This document shows positions 44,499 to 56,100 of a stretch of 64,000 nucleotides of DNA, piece after piece. Positions within the stretch are counted from its first letter, which is position 1. Every line of letters begins with the position of its first letter. The translations under genes were made by a program, and so were the position numbers. Source of the stretch: Botryosphaeria dothidea (lineage: Eukaryota; Ascomycota; Dothideomycetes; Botryosphaeriales; Botryosphaeriaceae); assembly GCA_011503125.2 (NCBI GenBank), contig WWBZ02000002.1, positions 1,612,001 to 1,676,000 of the forward strand, in the 5' to 3' direction. Below the pieces are notes generated by a model. The model ran no database searches. It worked only from the letters and a program-made list of their open reading frames with translations, and had not been told where the DNA came from.

Positions 44499-45680
44499 CT
44501 AGTACGCGAGCCCCTCCAGATTCTTCTTCACGGACTCCTCCAAGCTCGTGAACCCCGGCCGTCCGATGTCTCGCAACAGTGCCTCAGCCCTAGCCTTTGG
44601 CTTCCACTCGGTGATATCGCGACCCTTCATGAAGTTTTCGGGGAACTTGTGGTCAGGGTACTGCTTGCGCATCCATGCCAGAATGTCGTCGAAATGGAAG
44701 GAGCCTGCGGAGCCAAAGACGCGCTCGCTCTTGACGCCCGGGTGCACCGCTGCCACCACGTGCAGCCATGCGGCGTCCTCAACGTCCGTGTATTGCTCTG
44801 CAGTCCTTGCTTAGCCCGCGCTCTCCAGACAGCAGCTCGCCGTACTTACGTGGTACATCATTCTTCAGTGGATCGGCGTTGCCCTCCCATAGAGCCTGGA
44901 TCGAGGCCGACGTGGATGGGTGCCCCTGGTGTTTGAACGAGAGCGCTTTGCCAAAGTTGAAAGCCGGTAGGACTGGTGTCGAAGGTTAGACTAAGAGCGA
45001 AGACCGCAAAAGAGTTGCCCACCGGTATTGACGACCATGTCTGGCTTGCTCTCCTCGACCCATTTCCACAGCGCCTGTTCTGCTTGCGTCTTGCTTGCAC
45101 CGTAAACCACCTTGCCGTCCGGCCCAGGCGGGCCTTCCTCCCATGCATCTCTCACAACATCGTCGTCCCACGTGTTCTCGTCTACCACAACTTTGGTGTC
45201 CGCAATGGGCATGACGGTCGCCCAAGATGACGAAGTAAGGACGAAGCGTTTGATGCTGGGCTCACTAGCCGCAGCCTTCGCCGCGATCATAGCACCGTTG
45301 ATCACAGGAGGAATCACCTTGTTCGGGTCAGAGTCCCATGACAACACTGATGCGACGTGTATGAAGGCGGAAACTCCTGCAATATGTTAGCTTGAAGATC
45401 GAGACACCTGCAAGGATCGGTTCGCACCCTTCTTGACCTCGTCAAAAGCACCGTCAGCTGCCATGTCTGGCACGCAGACGAGCTCGAATTTGCCCTTGCC
45501 GTATCTTCCCTCAAAGAGCTCGCTGATCCACGCATTTTTCTTGGTATCGCGCACAGTTCCGCGGACCTTGAATCCGGCCTCAAGGAACTTGTCAGCGGCT
45601 TGTCCACCAATGAGGCCATTGACTCCTGTGACCAGCACAGTGGAATCCTTGGGAATAGCGGGACTATCGATTGAAAACAT
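44499..45680 (-). CDS. Extended SDR reductase (dihydroflavonol-4-reductase/Gre2-like)
   Basis: An NAD(P)-dependent carbonyl reductase of 342 aa. Exons on the minus strand are 45680-45428, 45376-45023, 44972-44850 and 44797-44499. The nucleotide motif VLVTGVNGLIGGQAADKFL starts near residue 15, with VRGTVRDTKK at the dinucleotide-specificity strand (Arg suggests NADPH). FIHVASVLSWDSDP, VLTSSSWAT and the catalytic VYGASKTQAEQALWKW (YxxxK) follow. The third intron acceptor is CTGCAG at 44800-44798, giving DVPQQYTDVEDAAWLH, because the later AG breaks frame. The C-terminal FHFDDILAWMRKQYPDHKFPEN is typical of fungal Gre2-type aldehyde/ketone reductases. The substrate is unknown. Confidence 0.9.
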
Positions 45681-48348
45681 CTCGTGTGGTTCTGTTAGGA
45701 CTGGACGGAAACGAGCAGCTTCCGTCGGAAGCAGCTTGAGCTCTTATATGCGGGCCCATGACGAGGACCGTCCCACGGAAGACGAACTGTGACTGGCTGA
45801 AGAACGAATCCCGAGTTGGTCAGCGCAGCACAGGGAGCTTGCTAATGCAACGTTATGGCGGGCCCGACAAAGTTGTGGAGATCGTCGCTCATTTCTCGGA
45901 TCCGTCCGCCTTCTCGAAGTAGTTTTCAACCTCACACACCGCTCCTATGCCGCAACAGCATGGTGTTTCGAATGCACAACCGAGCGCCTTCTTGGTTGCT
46001 TGGATTTCTTGGACACTCACGTGGGACTTCGGCCTTGCAAAATCACAAATTGATCTACAAAACGCCCGCCCCACTAGTCTATCCTTTTGCATACTCAAAT
46101 CCATTAGTGTTGCTGACGAGACTCTGTCTCACCAATTTCTCACCCCACCTTGGGCCCCAGAACACCAAATTCCTTGACTTTGGAATTTTTACCGCAGCGT
46201 CTAGTCAGCACTGGCCTTATTTGCTATGTCAAGCTGACCGATCATCTTGGCGGTCCGCACCCCCGGAAACTCGCTCGCTAATAACGGGAGGAGGCAGGGC
46301 AATCGTAGGCTCCGCTTTTGATTTCATACATAGCCGACCATCTGAGACCACTGTTTCCCTCCAGAAGCGCATCAGTCTGCATGTGGGGGTGCGCATGAAC
46401 GGTAGGAAAGCCTTGCGGGCGACGTGTGCGACGGAACTTGCTACGCGCCGTTTAATCCATGCAGAGGAAGGACAAGCTTATGGTACTTGACTCTGCTGCG
46501 TGTCAGCTCTGTTCTAATGGCTCTCTGCCGGTGTTTGCGGACCACGTAGACATTGGTGAACAAGGCGGGCATATTTGCTCTTGCGGGGCTGTGTCCAATG
46601 GTGAGTACATTGCCAGCAATTTTTAAGGCGGTGTGCATGCCCACCTGACCATTGACGCAGGATGCTACTAGTACAAAATAATGGGTATCCCTTCTCCTTG
46701 GATAGCGGATCGACGCGTAAAGCTTAAAGCAGCGCGGAAGTGCGACCGCGCCCCGAGAATAGCACCTTCTCCACGCCGAGACGTCATGGGGATATCGGAT
46801 GGGAGACATGTAACAATAAGCATGTAAGCGCTATCTCTTGACTGGTAATTCCCTGATGACTGTTTTCATTATCATTATAGGCCTCGTTGAGTCCTCGTGT
46901 CTGCCCGGCAAAATGCTTCATCTCTCCAAATGTGCTGGAGTAGCCTTGCTACTGAAAACCCGTTCGATTCGATTTTGTCCACGTCCGAGACCTCGTATCA
47001 CACCACGGAAACGCCGTCATAAGAGGACGAGGTCACTTGAAATTTGACTATCCGCATCGAGATGCATAGCGTCGCTACCCGCAACAGATCGCCAAGACCC
47101 ATACCCGCAACCTTCTTTGGCTCTACTGTTTTCTTGATGCATGTAGAAAAGCCGTTCGGTCCAACAGAGGCAGGATCAGTCTGTGAATCTCCATAATCCT
47201 CATCATTTTTCTGCCTACAAGTTCGCTACATACCTTCCTTCCAGTCGGACGATTGCTTCAGTTCTTCGCGGGAAGGTCACGTGCTGTATTTTCATGCCTC
47301 ATGTGTACAGCTAACAAGAAAGAATTGAACTGCCGAATCGCTAAGCCGCATATCTGAAATAAAGAACAAATCTGCATCATTACCATTGCTCCAGAGGGTT
47401 TAACCATTCATCCGAAGGTGTTGTCCATCTGTTCTGAGAAGCAGAGTTACCATGGCATCGAAACGAACACCTTTCCTCTCCATTGTGGGTCACGTCCAAA
47501 TACTGTTAGGGTCAACCTCTCCCTCCCCCGGGCGAATAGAAACATCCAGTTAGCTATCTAAATTTCCGAGGCGCCGTGCTTTCGCCCAATTCAATGCATC
47601 AGTTGGATTCTTGGTTGCCGGGTGTGAATGAAGTGCAATTGATGTCGGCTTCCTCTCACCTGGAACTCGCCAACTCTTCTCTAACTGCTAGTTTCTAGTA
47701 CTGTCGAGCCCCGGTGCCTTTCCAGCCCACTAGTTGCCTCTCTTCGGGATCCCAGAGACCAAGCAGTCGAGCTATGACCACTAGCACGTCCTCCATGGTG
47801 CGTGGAACCCTTTGCCTCGGTATGTGAATGCGCGCCCGTGCTTCTGTTACCGCTACTCCACCCCGCCCTAAAGTTCTTCGTACCCTACCGACAGGGTAAG
47901 ATTTGCGCGAGCGATTTCTTTAAGCCGTATCCGGCTTAACATTTTCACCTGCGCCCGGAACGCCTGGTCTGATACCTAGGCAACTCCACTGTCACAGTTG
48001 GGTACACCAATCGCCTCGGCCGTAAGACAAACAGACTTCCGTCACTCCGCTTTCACTAACTGCCATTGATACACAACAGAAGGAGGAACGACACCGTCTC
48101 TAGTATTACTATCCGCTACCCTCCGCAATCTACTGCTCATCTACACTTCGTCGTTCCGCCAATGCCGGTACACAGCGTGGACTAGAAAATAATCCACAGT
48201 CCACACCTGGCCCCTACCGCGAATTTCCCGTTACGGCAAGACGATCCACGTGCGCCGACCGCAGCAGAATCCCTCATTCGGACTCTAACAAACCCAATCA
48301 ACACCATCGAACCCAAAAAGTTACCGTTCCGTGAACCTCGCCCCCGAC
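45681..48348. other. 2.7-kb gene-empty interval upstream of the alpha/beta hydrolase
   Basis: Both flanking genes are transcribed away from it. From about 47050 to 48330 there is no open frame above 60 codons. The frame 45855-46490 (+) has no domain. Two small perfect hairpins occur at 47881-47898 and 47920-47939. No tRNA or rRNA was recognised. Confidence 0.55.
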
Positions 48349-49515
48349 ATGTCATCCACACTCACTCGCCACCCCTTTAAGGCCGCGTACGCCCTCTATG
48401 CCATCCTTCTTGAAAGCATCCGCATACCCCTCTGGATGCTTGTCTATATCCTTCCGTCCCTCCGCCCCGAGCCCAAATGGACGCACCGGCAGGCCGTGCG
48501 GACGCGTCTCCTCCGCGCCATTGTCTACCACAGCGCTCAAGTCGAGGTCCACGTCCCACTCTCTATGACCCCTGGCGGCGAAGGCGACCGCTTCGTCATC
48601 ATGACCCCCGCCGAATCCTCCATGTACCGCGGACCTCTCGCCGATCAGGAGACGAAGCCAGCCAAAATCGGCGGGACGTGGTACTCGGAGTCGTACGCAC
48701 CCTCGACCGCCAACGGCTCGACCAACGGCTCGACCACCACCACCAACAAAGCCGTCGTCCTCCACTTCCACGGCGGCGCCTTCGTGCTGGGCGACGGGCG
48801 CGAGCGCGACTGCGGCCACCTCGCCCGCAACATGCTCAAGCACGCGCCCTCCGTCTCGCACGTCTTCTGCCCGCAGTACCGGCTGGCCGGCGCCCCCAGC
48901 AAGACGCGCTTCCCCGGAGCTCTGCAGGACGCGGTGACGTCCTATCTCCACCTCCTGCGCACCCACCGCATCCCCGCGAGCCGCATCATCTTCTCCGGTG
49001 ACAGCGCGGGCGGCAACATCGTCAACGGGCTGCTGCGCTACATCACCGTCCACGGCCAGGAGCTCGACATCCCCGCGCCCGCCTGCGCCTGGATGTGGTC
49101 GCCCTGGATCAACCCGTCGCTGGCGCTCGACGCGGCGCAGTTCGCGCGCTCGCCCAACTACCAGTCCGACTACATCACCGAGGGGTTCGGCGCCTGGGGC
49201 TGCCGCGTCTACGCGCCGCATTGCGACATCAACGACGCGTGGGTCTCGGGCGGCGCGCACCCATTCAGGAGCCCGGCACCCGTCTGGGTGCAGACGGGCG
49301 GCCGCGAGCTGCTGTTCCACGACAACGTCGAGTTCTTCGAGAGCTTGAGGAAAATCAACGGCGACGAGAAGGACGGTGGTGTACCGTGCGAGCTGGAAAT
49401 CGTGCCGTACGCGCCGCACGACATCCCACTCGTCGGGCATATCGTCGCGTTCTCCAAGGAGTATGCCGAGGTGTTGAAGAAAGCGAATGCATTCTATGAA
49501 AGGGTCAGGAAATGA
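48349..49515 (+). CDS. Alpha/beta hydrolase (HSL-type esterase/lipase)
   Basis: A single-exon 388-aa protein. The oxyanion motif VLHFHGGAFVLGDGRE lies near residue 143 and the nucleophile elbow RIIFSGDSAGGNIVNG near 217. A catalytic His is likely in YAPHDIPLVGHIVAF near the C-terminus. The Asp is not pinned down. The N-terminal 40 residues (KAAYALYAILLESIRIPLWMLVYILP) are hydrophobic and may be a membrane anchor, as in fungal steryl-acetyl or sterigmatocystin-region esterases. Coding GC3 is very high, which gives a long but meaningless antisense frame. I used ATG 48349 because the frame extends upstream only to a GTG. The substrate is unknown. Confidence 0.9.
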   Translation: MSSTLTRHPFKAAYALYAILLESIRIPLWMLVYILPSLRPEPKWTHRQAVRTRLLRAIVYHSAQVEVHVPLSMTPGGEGDRFVIMTPAESSMYRGPLADQETKPAKIGGTWYSESYAPSTANGSTNGSTTTTNKAVVLHFHGGAFVLGDGRERDCGHLARNMLKHAPSVSHVFCPQYRLAGAPSKTRFPGALQDAVTSYLHLLRTHRIPASRIIFSGDSAGGNIVNGLLRYITVHGQELDIPAPACAWMWSPWINPSLALDAAQFARSPNYQSDYITEGFGAWGCRVYAPHCDINDAWVSGGAHPFRSPAPVWVQTGGRELLFHDNVEFFESLRKINGDEKDGGVPCELEIVPYAPHDIPLVGHIVAFSKEYAEVLKKANAFYERVRK

Positions 49516-50102
49516 GTGGGACTTATCGATGATACCATAGGGTTCCAGGATTTCTTTTTTCCCCGGTGAACTAAAAGAAAAGAAACCCCCCGAAACTTCA
49601 GGATATAGTGAGATTACGTATATCAAGTCGAAGCAGTCATCAGGACGCAAACCTTATCGACGTTCCTGAACGTGTATATCCGGACGAATACTCCAATTTC
49701 CGTAAAGAATGGTGCAATGACGATGCTGTTATCAAATTTGATATCGCATGTAAAGAGATAACTGTATTAAACTCGAGGCGTGCATCGGCTGTGAAACTTC
49801 CATAATTGATGCTTAGACAATAACATTACCCGTGTATCTATATCAAACATCCATGATGCGTGTGAACGTTGAATTGAGTTGCGTAAAAGCCGACAAAAAT
49901 CCATGGCTATGCGTGAACGACCGAGGAAATGCGCGGAAAAGAAAATCCATAAAACCATCAAACGCCCGCTATCAACCGAAACGAAGGGCGTTAAACAAGA
50001 AAATCGCTGTGCTGATAACAAATTTCCGTACAAGTCATGTTCCAAAAAGAGGGTGTCATCTACAAGTCTCTTCGTTACTTGCGTTCCATCTGTTTCATTC
50101 TC
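49516..50102. other. Convergent 3' region with a fold-back repeat
   Basis: Sequence between the hydrolase and calpain stops. It is AT-rich and contains the second copy of the hairpin element (49630-49694). No gene is seen. Confidence 0.6.
49630..49694. repeat. Second copy of the fold-back element
   Basis: The left core 49630-49647 matches the left arm of the 34911-34991 copy at 15 of 18 positions, and the identity extends upstream (AGTCGAAG). The right core 49677-49694 matches the other right arm at 13 of 18. The distance from first to last core base is 65 bp in both copies. Confidence 0.6.
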
Positions 50103-53100
50103 TCAACCTTGCGTCGACCTCTCCAGATTGGCAGGCGCGTTCCCAATGGTATCTACCAAGGCTTCGAAGCCACCCTTGTTTGGGTCAGGGGTGTTTCCGG
50201 CGAGACCTCTCGTGGCATCCTTGGCGGAGTCGTCAATATCAAGCGTTCTGTCGAGACCCTTGCCCTTCTTAACCTCCTCACGTTTCGGTCGGGCGACGTC
50301 AATGGTGACGTCTGTGTCTTTGCTGTAGACGCGGAGACCGACAACGCAGACGGCATTCCAGGGGTCGCGCTCAAACTCGTCATCAGGGTCAGTCTCGATC
50401 TCGCCCTGATTGGGCGGTCTGTTTGGATCGCGGTCGTCGTGGAGCATCTGAACCTTCTCGAAGATGCTGACCTGGTTACGCTCATAGAGCTCGTCCTCGG
50501 TCTCAGAGTCGCTGCTTGGGTCATCCAGCTCCGAATCCCAGGAGAGTTCGCTGTCACTGATGCCGGATGCATCAATCATTGAGCCAGCAGCGGAAGAGGC
50601 GCGGGAACGGTTGATCCGGATGCCTGGAACGGCGCCGGGATGAGGAGATAGCGTATCACGGCGGCGAGGAGCCAGAGGAGCAGGTGATGTACCCCGTCGA
50701 GGGGCGGGAGAGGCATTGCGGGAGCTTTTTCCGTCCTTGCCGTCCTCGTTATAACCACCCCTCCCCTCGTTGTAGCCACCTCGGCCTTGGTTATAACCTC
50801 CACGGCCAGTAAATCCGTGCTCAGGCTGCGGCGATGCGGAAGGAGACCTACCACGGGAGCCCGGGGGAGGAGTGCCCGCGCGAGACAATGACTGGGGCTC
50901 TGAAGCCTCATTGTAGCCACCCCTGCCATTGTAGCCGCCCCGGCCCGTATAGCCGCGAGAAGGAGAAGAAGTGCGGTGCTGGGGAGTGACAGAACGAGAG
51001 TCGGCCTCAGGAGTATCGTTGTATCCGCCGCGACCATTATACCCACCGCGGCCATTGTATCCACCACGGCCAGTGAAGTCTCCGGCAGGAGATCCGCGAC
51101 CCTCGACGAGAAGGGTCTCCGCGGGAGGACGGCGGTCGAAGCCAGAAGAAGGAGCACCGACTTCGGGGGTTCCAAGAGAGCGAGGAGTGTGGGGACGGGA
51201 ATCAGATGCTGCCTCGCCTTCGTTGTAGCCACCACGTCCCTCGTTATAGCCGCCACGGCCCTCGTTGTATCCACCGCGACCCTGGTAGCCACCACGGCCT
51301 CCAAATCCAGGCTCACCGTCAATTGGGGTAGGAGCTTGGAATGTCAACGACGGGGAGTTGTGGTGCGAGTGAGCACTCTTCTCGTCCGCGGGCTCGGTGA
51401 CAATTTCCGGGAATGCCTCGGTAGAAGCGTTGTATCCGCCCCGTCCGTTGTAGCCCCCACGACCCTGGAAGGCACCGGAGCTCTCCATAGCATTGTGTAC
51501 TGCCTCGACTCGCATGGGTGCCTGAACACCGGAAGCCGAAGACCTTCCACGGTGGTGAGAGCGGACGGATGGCCTCGTCTCTTCGACGTCATCGCCACTC
51601 AGAGAAATTCCAAGGGGATCGGTAGTATCCGGCTGGTTGTCCATCGAGCCAGGAGTAGCAACGCCATTGGCTACTCCATCTGCCTGCTTCGTGGCACGCT
51701 TAGCCTGCTTCCTCTGATCCCTGAGCTTCTGTTTCTGGCGATGCCTGCGCATCTTCTCGTGGTGCTTCTTCTTCTTAGCCTTCTCCGCGGCCTTGCGCTC
51801 CCTCTTCTTGCGGAGTTTGTCTTCCCTCTCGAGCTGCTTGAACTGGCCCTTGGCGTGTGCAAGATCGTAGCTCAATCCGGTTGAGAGAAGTTTCTCTCTG
51901 CGATTGAAGCAATTCGCACGGACCACCTCAATGGGTGTGGACCGCGCGTACCGCTTTGCAGTGATTTTGAGGAGCACTGTATACCTGCCGGGTTCGAGAT
52001 CCAGCTCCGTGCTGACGGAGCGTTTCATGTAGTAGGGCCCGTTGCTGCGGACAAGATAGTCCGGCTCATTTTCCCGATGAACACGAAATTGAAGATGAAA
52101 GTCGTATGGCCCCTCTAAACCTGCAAAGTAGCGGTCATCTAGCTGCTGAAGGACAATTACCACTGGACTTGGCTTGCTGATGCTGACGGTGAATGTGGTG
52201 TCGAGATAATCGACAGACCAAGGAACATTCAAACTGGTCCACTGTTGCGTGATGGTCCATTCCGGACCAAAGAGTCGGGTGCGGTCAAAGTGCTGATAGT
52301 TGCGTAGGAGGTCCTTATAGCTAATCCAGAAGACACCATCATCGCCGAAGCGGTGATTGAGCTTCTGCATCCACTCAGGAGTCCACTCCTCAGAACCATC
52401 AGACCATGCTCCACGCCATTCGGTCTTTCCCCAGGGATTCCTTGAGAATGTTAGCCAGAATGTTTTAGCTCAAGCTCAAGAAAGCATCTTACCTTAGCTT
52501 GAGCAACTTTTGGCCATCAATCTCCCTTGCTTCCATGATTGAGTAGGCATGCTTCTCTTGGATTCCTTTCCTCTCTCCGTAACTGCCGCCCATTTGACCG
52601 CAGCCGAAGAGAAATTCCTTGTTCACCTGCAGTAGTTCCTGCCAGAATTTGTTCTTGTCCAGGATATCTGTAGAAAACAACTCGGTGGTGACGCCACCGG
52701 TGAGATCTTCAATGCCTTCTCCTACGAAGCCACCGTCAATCGCCGAATAGTCGCCATGAGCTTTGGCGTACGCTTTTTCAAGCAGCGGTAACCAAGTCTC
52801 ATTCGGGTCGCTGCATTGTGCGAAGTACAAGGCTCTGGAGCCCGTCTGCATAACAGTGCGGTACTCTTCCTCAGGGCTCTTCCTGTTCTGAAGCTCGAGC
52901 CATTGATGGCGGTCGCGGATGGAATCGTCAAAGTCTTCCTTGATGAGGTAAAGCTTGTCGTCGATAACTTCGGAGATCCATTCTCCATCTGATACATGTC
53001 AGCAGCTTGGCAGGGATAATGTAAGAGCTTGAAGACTGACCTCTGTGGAAAACGAAACCATAGACACCAACATCTTCGTCTCTTTCGACGCACACACGGT

Positions 53101-53866
53101 CGATAAGATCCTTCTTGTTGCTCAATGTGCAAAGGGCTGACATCAGCCAGCAGTCACCATCGTTGCCTTGGCGAATGTCGTTCGCCGAGGCGCCGTCAAC
53201 GAAGAATTGGGGATTATCGAAAATGTCCTGAAACCCCTGTCAGCGCCACGTCCTGGCCGTAAGCGCCAAGAAATTGCGTCTTACCTCTATTCTCTTCACG
53301 GACATGGGCTTGAGATCCGACGTGTTCTCGCCTAAAGTGGTAAGGCAGTCCGGAGGCACATTCATTTGCTTGCTCCGGCGGAAGTCGGTCTCCAGATCAA
53401 AGTGGGGATCTGAGTGGCAACATGTCAGCAGCTAGCCGGGGAGGAGATGGGATTGCGCAGCCCTACCTCTGTACTTCTGGTTGATGCGGCGGCAGTCCCG
53501 CACTATCTTCCGAACCTTCTCTCTGCATGCTGCCACGGCCTCTTCGTAGGAGGCGAGAGCATTTTGGGCGCGTGGACTTCCGGTTTCCCTTTCCTTCTTG
53601 TGATGTGCGGCGGCGCGCTTGGCGTAGAGGTTGTCGGGCAGAATGGTGAAGATCTTGCCTGGGTGTTTTGTGGTGAACTTGTCCCAGAACTGGTCGACAT
53701 CCTTCTGGGGATGTTGCTTCTTCATCTTGCGACGGGACGCCGGGTCGGACGGCGGCGGCGGGGGCGGCGGGGATCTATCTCTGTCTCTTGCGGAAACTGA
53801 GGGAGCTCTCGAGGGAGGGCGCGACGACGAGTCGAGGATTTCAAAATTGGACCTGGAGCTGGACAT
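50103..53866 (-). CDS. Calpain-like cysteine protease with C-terminal GRGGYN repeats
   Basis: About 1181 aa. Exons on the minus strand are 53866-53467, 53409-53285, 53227-53041, 52988-52493 and 52440-50103. The catalytic triad is complete: Cys near 201 (QGNDGDCWLMSALCTL), His near 384 (KHAYSIMEAREIDG) and Asn at 404 (NPWGKTEWRGAWSDGS). Residues 430-600 resemble the calpain C2-like domain III (FTVSISKPSPVVIVLQQLDD). A Lys/Arg/Glu/Gln-rich helix (about 605-665) follows. Residues 725-970 contain 14 GRGGY units, mostly GRGGYN, in five blocks; such RGG/aromatic repeats in other proteins bind RNA and drive condensation. The C-terminus is acidic. Calcium-site residues cannot be judged by eye. Confidence 0.92.
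50742..51472 (-). repeat. Coding repeat region, 14 GRGGY units in the calpain gene
   Basis: The 18-21 nt repeats read GGxCGxGGxGGxTACAAC on the coding strand. They are grouped as 2, 4, 3, 2 and 3 units, with Pro/Ser/Thr-rich spacers. Confidence 0.85.
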
Positions 53867-56100
53867 GGACACAGAAGGGAGCGGAGTTTGGCGGCGACTA
53901 TCGTTGCTTCAATGACCGGGGTGTCTGGGTGCTGCGGGTAGAGGAGCGGTGGACTTGGAGATTCATGCCGGCCGGAGGAGGCTCTGGCCGGGCGTTATAT
54001 AGCAGCGGAGGCCATGCGGGCGCGGTGGAGGGTTGAGGAGTACGGAGAGAAGGTGCGGCTGAGGTTGCTCGCACACAGCAGCTCCATGGTGCGAGGATGG
54101 CGCGGGCTTGGACTCGAGGCGTGTATTTTCAGAGCGGCCCTGGGTGGGGGCGGTAAAGCTCACCCATGTCGCTCAGTCCGGGCCACTCACAACCCGCGCC
54201 CTAGCCCTCGGCCACCTCCAGCGAGCGGGCGTATGGCGGCTGCTCAGCTACAGCCCCAGCTCGTTCCAGCATCGTGCAGCAGGCAATCGGAACCCTTTGC
54301 GGACCGGGCGGCTGTGTGTGGTTGCGGGCACGGCGGCGGCCTCTCGCACAGGCAGGCAAGAAGGCAGAGGGATGCCTGTCAGGCAAACCAGGGGTGTTGA
54401 CGCACCGCTCGATGACGGACAGCCAAACGGCTCTATGAGACACCGTGACCCATCACTCTCACGGCGCGGCTGAGCCAAAAGCGTTCCACCGGGACGCCGG
54501 GTGCAGGCCATCCGGTGCCCTTTTTTCGCTCCCTCGCCGGTCCGCAGCGCAGCAAAGTACCGTCCAGCATGCATGTCCCGGGCACACGGATACGCTTCAT
54601 GCCCGCACCCCACTGCCCACGACTGTATTCTATTTCTGTGTTAGGCCGCGCCGGCTATTGGCTGCCCGTCTATCTCTCTGGGATGCGGGGGCGCCCGGGC
54701 GGTCCGTAGGGCTGGTGCTGCAACCCTGGCGCTCCACACTCACCGTGCCGAACCTCTCTGCTCGTCTAGGTACCGAGCCCAGAATGCTGACTTGGGGCAC
54801 GCACGCCGTGGCACACCGCGGCCCAGGCACGCCGCATCTGCATGTCAGCAGGCCACCGCACGCCCTCTCCGCTTCACGCACACACAAACGACAGAAACTG
54901 CTACTCTGCGCTACCCCTCTGCACTGAGTCTGTCCGGGTCACCTCAGCGTCATGGTCTGACGTGTCTGGCATTGCTCCTTCTTCGGCACCCTCTCCCAAG
55001 CCCATCATCTCTGTAGGCAGCACCCACCGTGGCGCGCTGGCATGTGAAGAACTCACGACTGTTCGTCCCCTCGATGCCTAGTCAGCCTACGTCACGGTGT
55101 GTGGTGCTGACCGCTAGCCACACTTCCGCCGGAGCCACCCGCCACCGTTATCATACCCGACTATTGTTGTAATCATGAATAAACCCCCGCCTGGCCATCG
55201 CGAGTGGTCCTGCCCGGCTATTCGGCGTGCAAAGGATCCTTTCTGTCGCCACTCAGACGACTCGAATCGTCGAATAGTTCTGCCTGGCGACCTTTTTTCT
55301 AAAATCGGGTGTATTGCGTTGATCGCCCGCTGAAACTGGAGCATCTTACCCAGCCAGGCTGAGTTAGTTTGCCTAGTCGGAAGCCATGCCATTCAATTGT
55401 TCAGAGGCGCCATCAGATGCCCTGCCTACGCCTTGATGGAGGTCCGCCTTGATCGACATGTCCCTGGGGAATGTCGCAGTGATGCACGCGGGCTTATCCC
55501 TTCCTTGTGGGGTATGTCCTACAAGGCTTATGTAGGGGGGCTGTATCGATATTTAGAAATCCACGTTCTCGAATGGGAAACGATGCTCCGACGTACAAGG
55601 CGCAGGCAGGCTAATCGGCAATTTTCTCCCCCGCGGATAACTAAGGAAGATCTGAGACAGCTGCATGGTCGCACGTTTGGCTGAAAAGGCGTCCGAGGCC
55701 ACACCAGCTCAGCCCTGTTTAAGCCGAAGGTGGGCATGCTTTGATGACACTTGGTAATTCTGAAGAGAGCAATGGTCTTGAAACGTGAGTCAGTCAGCAA
55801 ATAGACAGACTGATTTGAAATGGTTCAATTGCTGCTACCAGAAAAGACCGGGGTATAGTCGCTTCGGGTATAAGAATCACTGTAAAAATGCATTGCTTCG
55901 ACAGGCATGAAACATGCCGTGCAAGCAGTAGCGAATGCGGTAGCAGCGTGAAGAGAAAAGTCCAGAAAGCCCTTCATACCCTTCAGATCTTTCTCACTTT
56001 CCCCACCACCAATCACCCTTACCAGAACGCTCGAAACTCCCATTGGCTAACTCATAGCCTTTGAACATTGAAACCCTTTGTTATGCCGAACATATGTCAT
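53867..56100. other. 2.2-kb interval upstream of the calpain gene
   Basis: The left end should be the calpain promoter. The remaining sequence has only short domain-less frames. A 12-bp palindrome (AAAGGATCCTTT, 55231-55242) lies in it. No gene is supported. Confidence 0.55.

Noticed and set aside
47401..47465. CATTCATCCG match resembling one arm of the fold-back element
   Set aside because: A ten-base match without a partner arm at the right distance. It may be chance.
48352..49650. 432-codon open frame antisense to the alpha/beta hydrolase
   Set aside because: The sense frame has intact HGGAF and GDSAGG motifs. The antisense frame reflects extreme GC3 and shows only Arg/Ala/Val-rich sequence.
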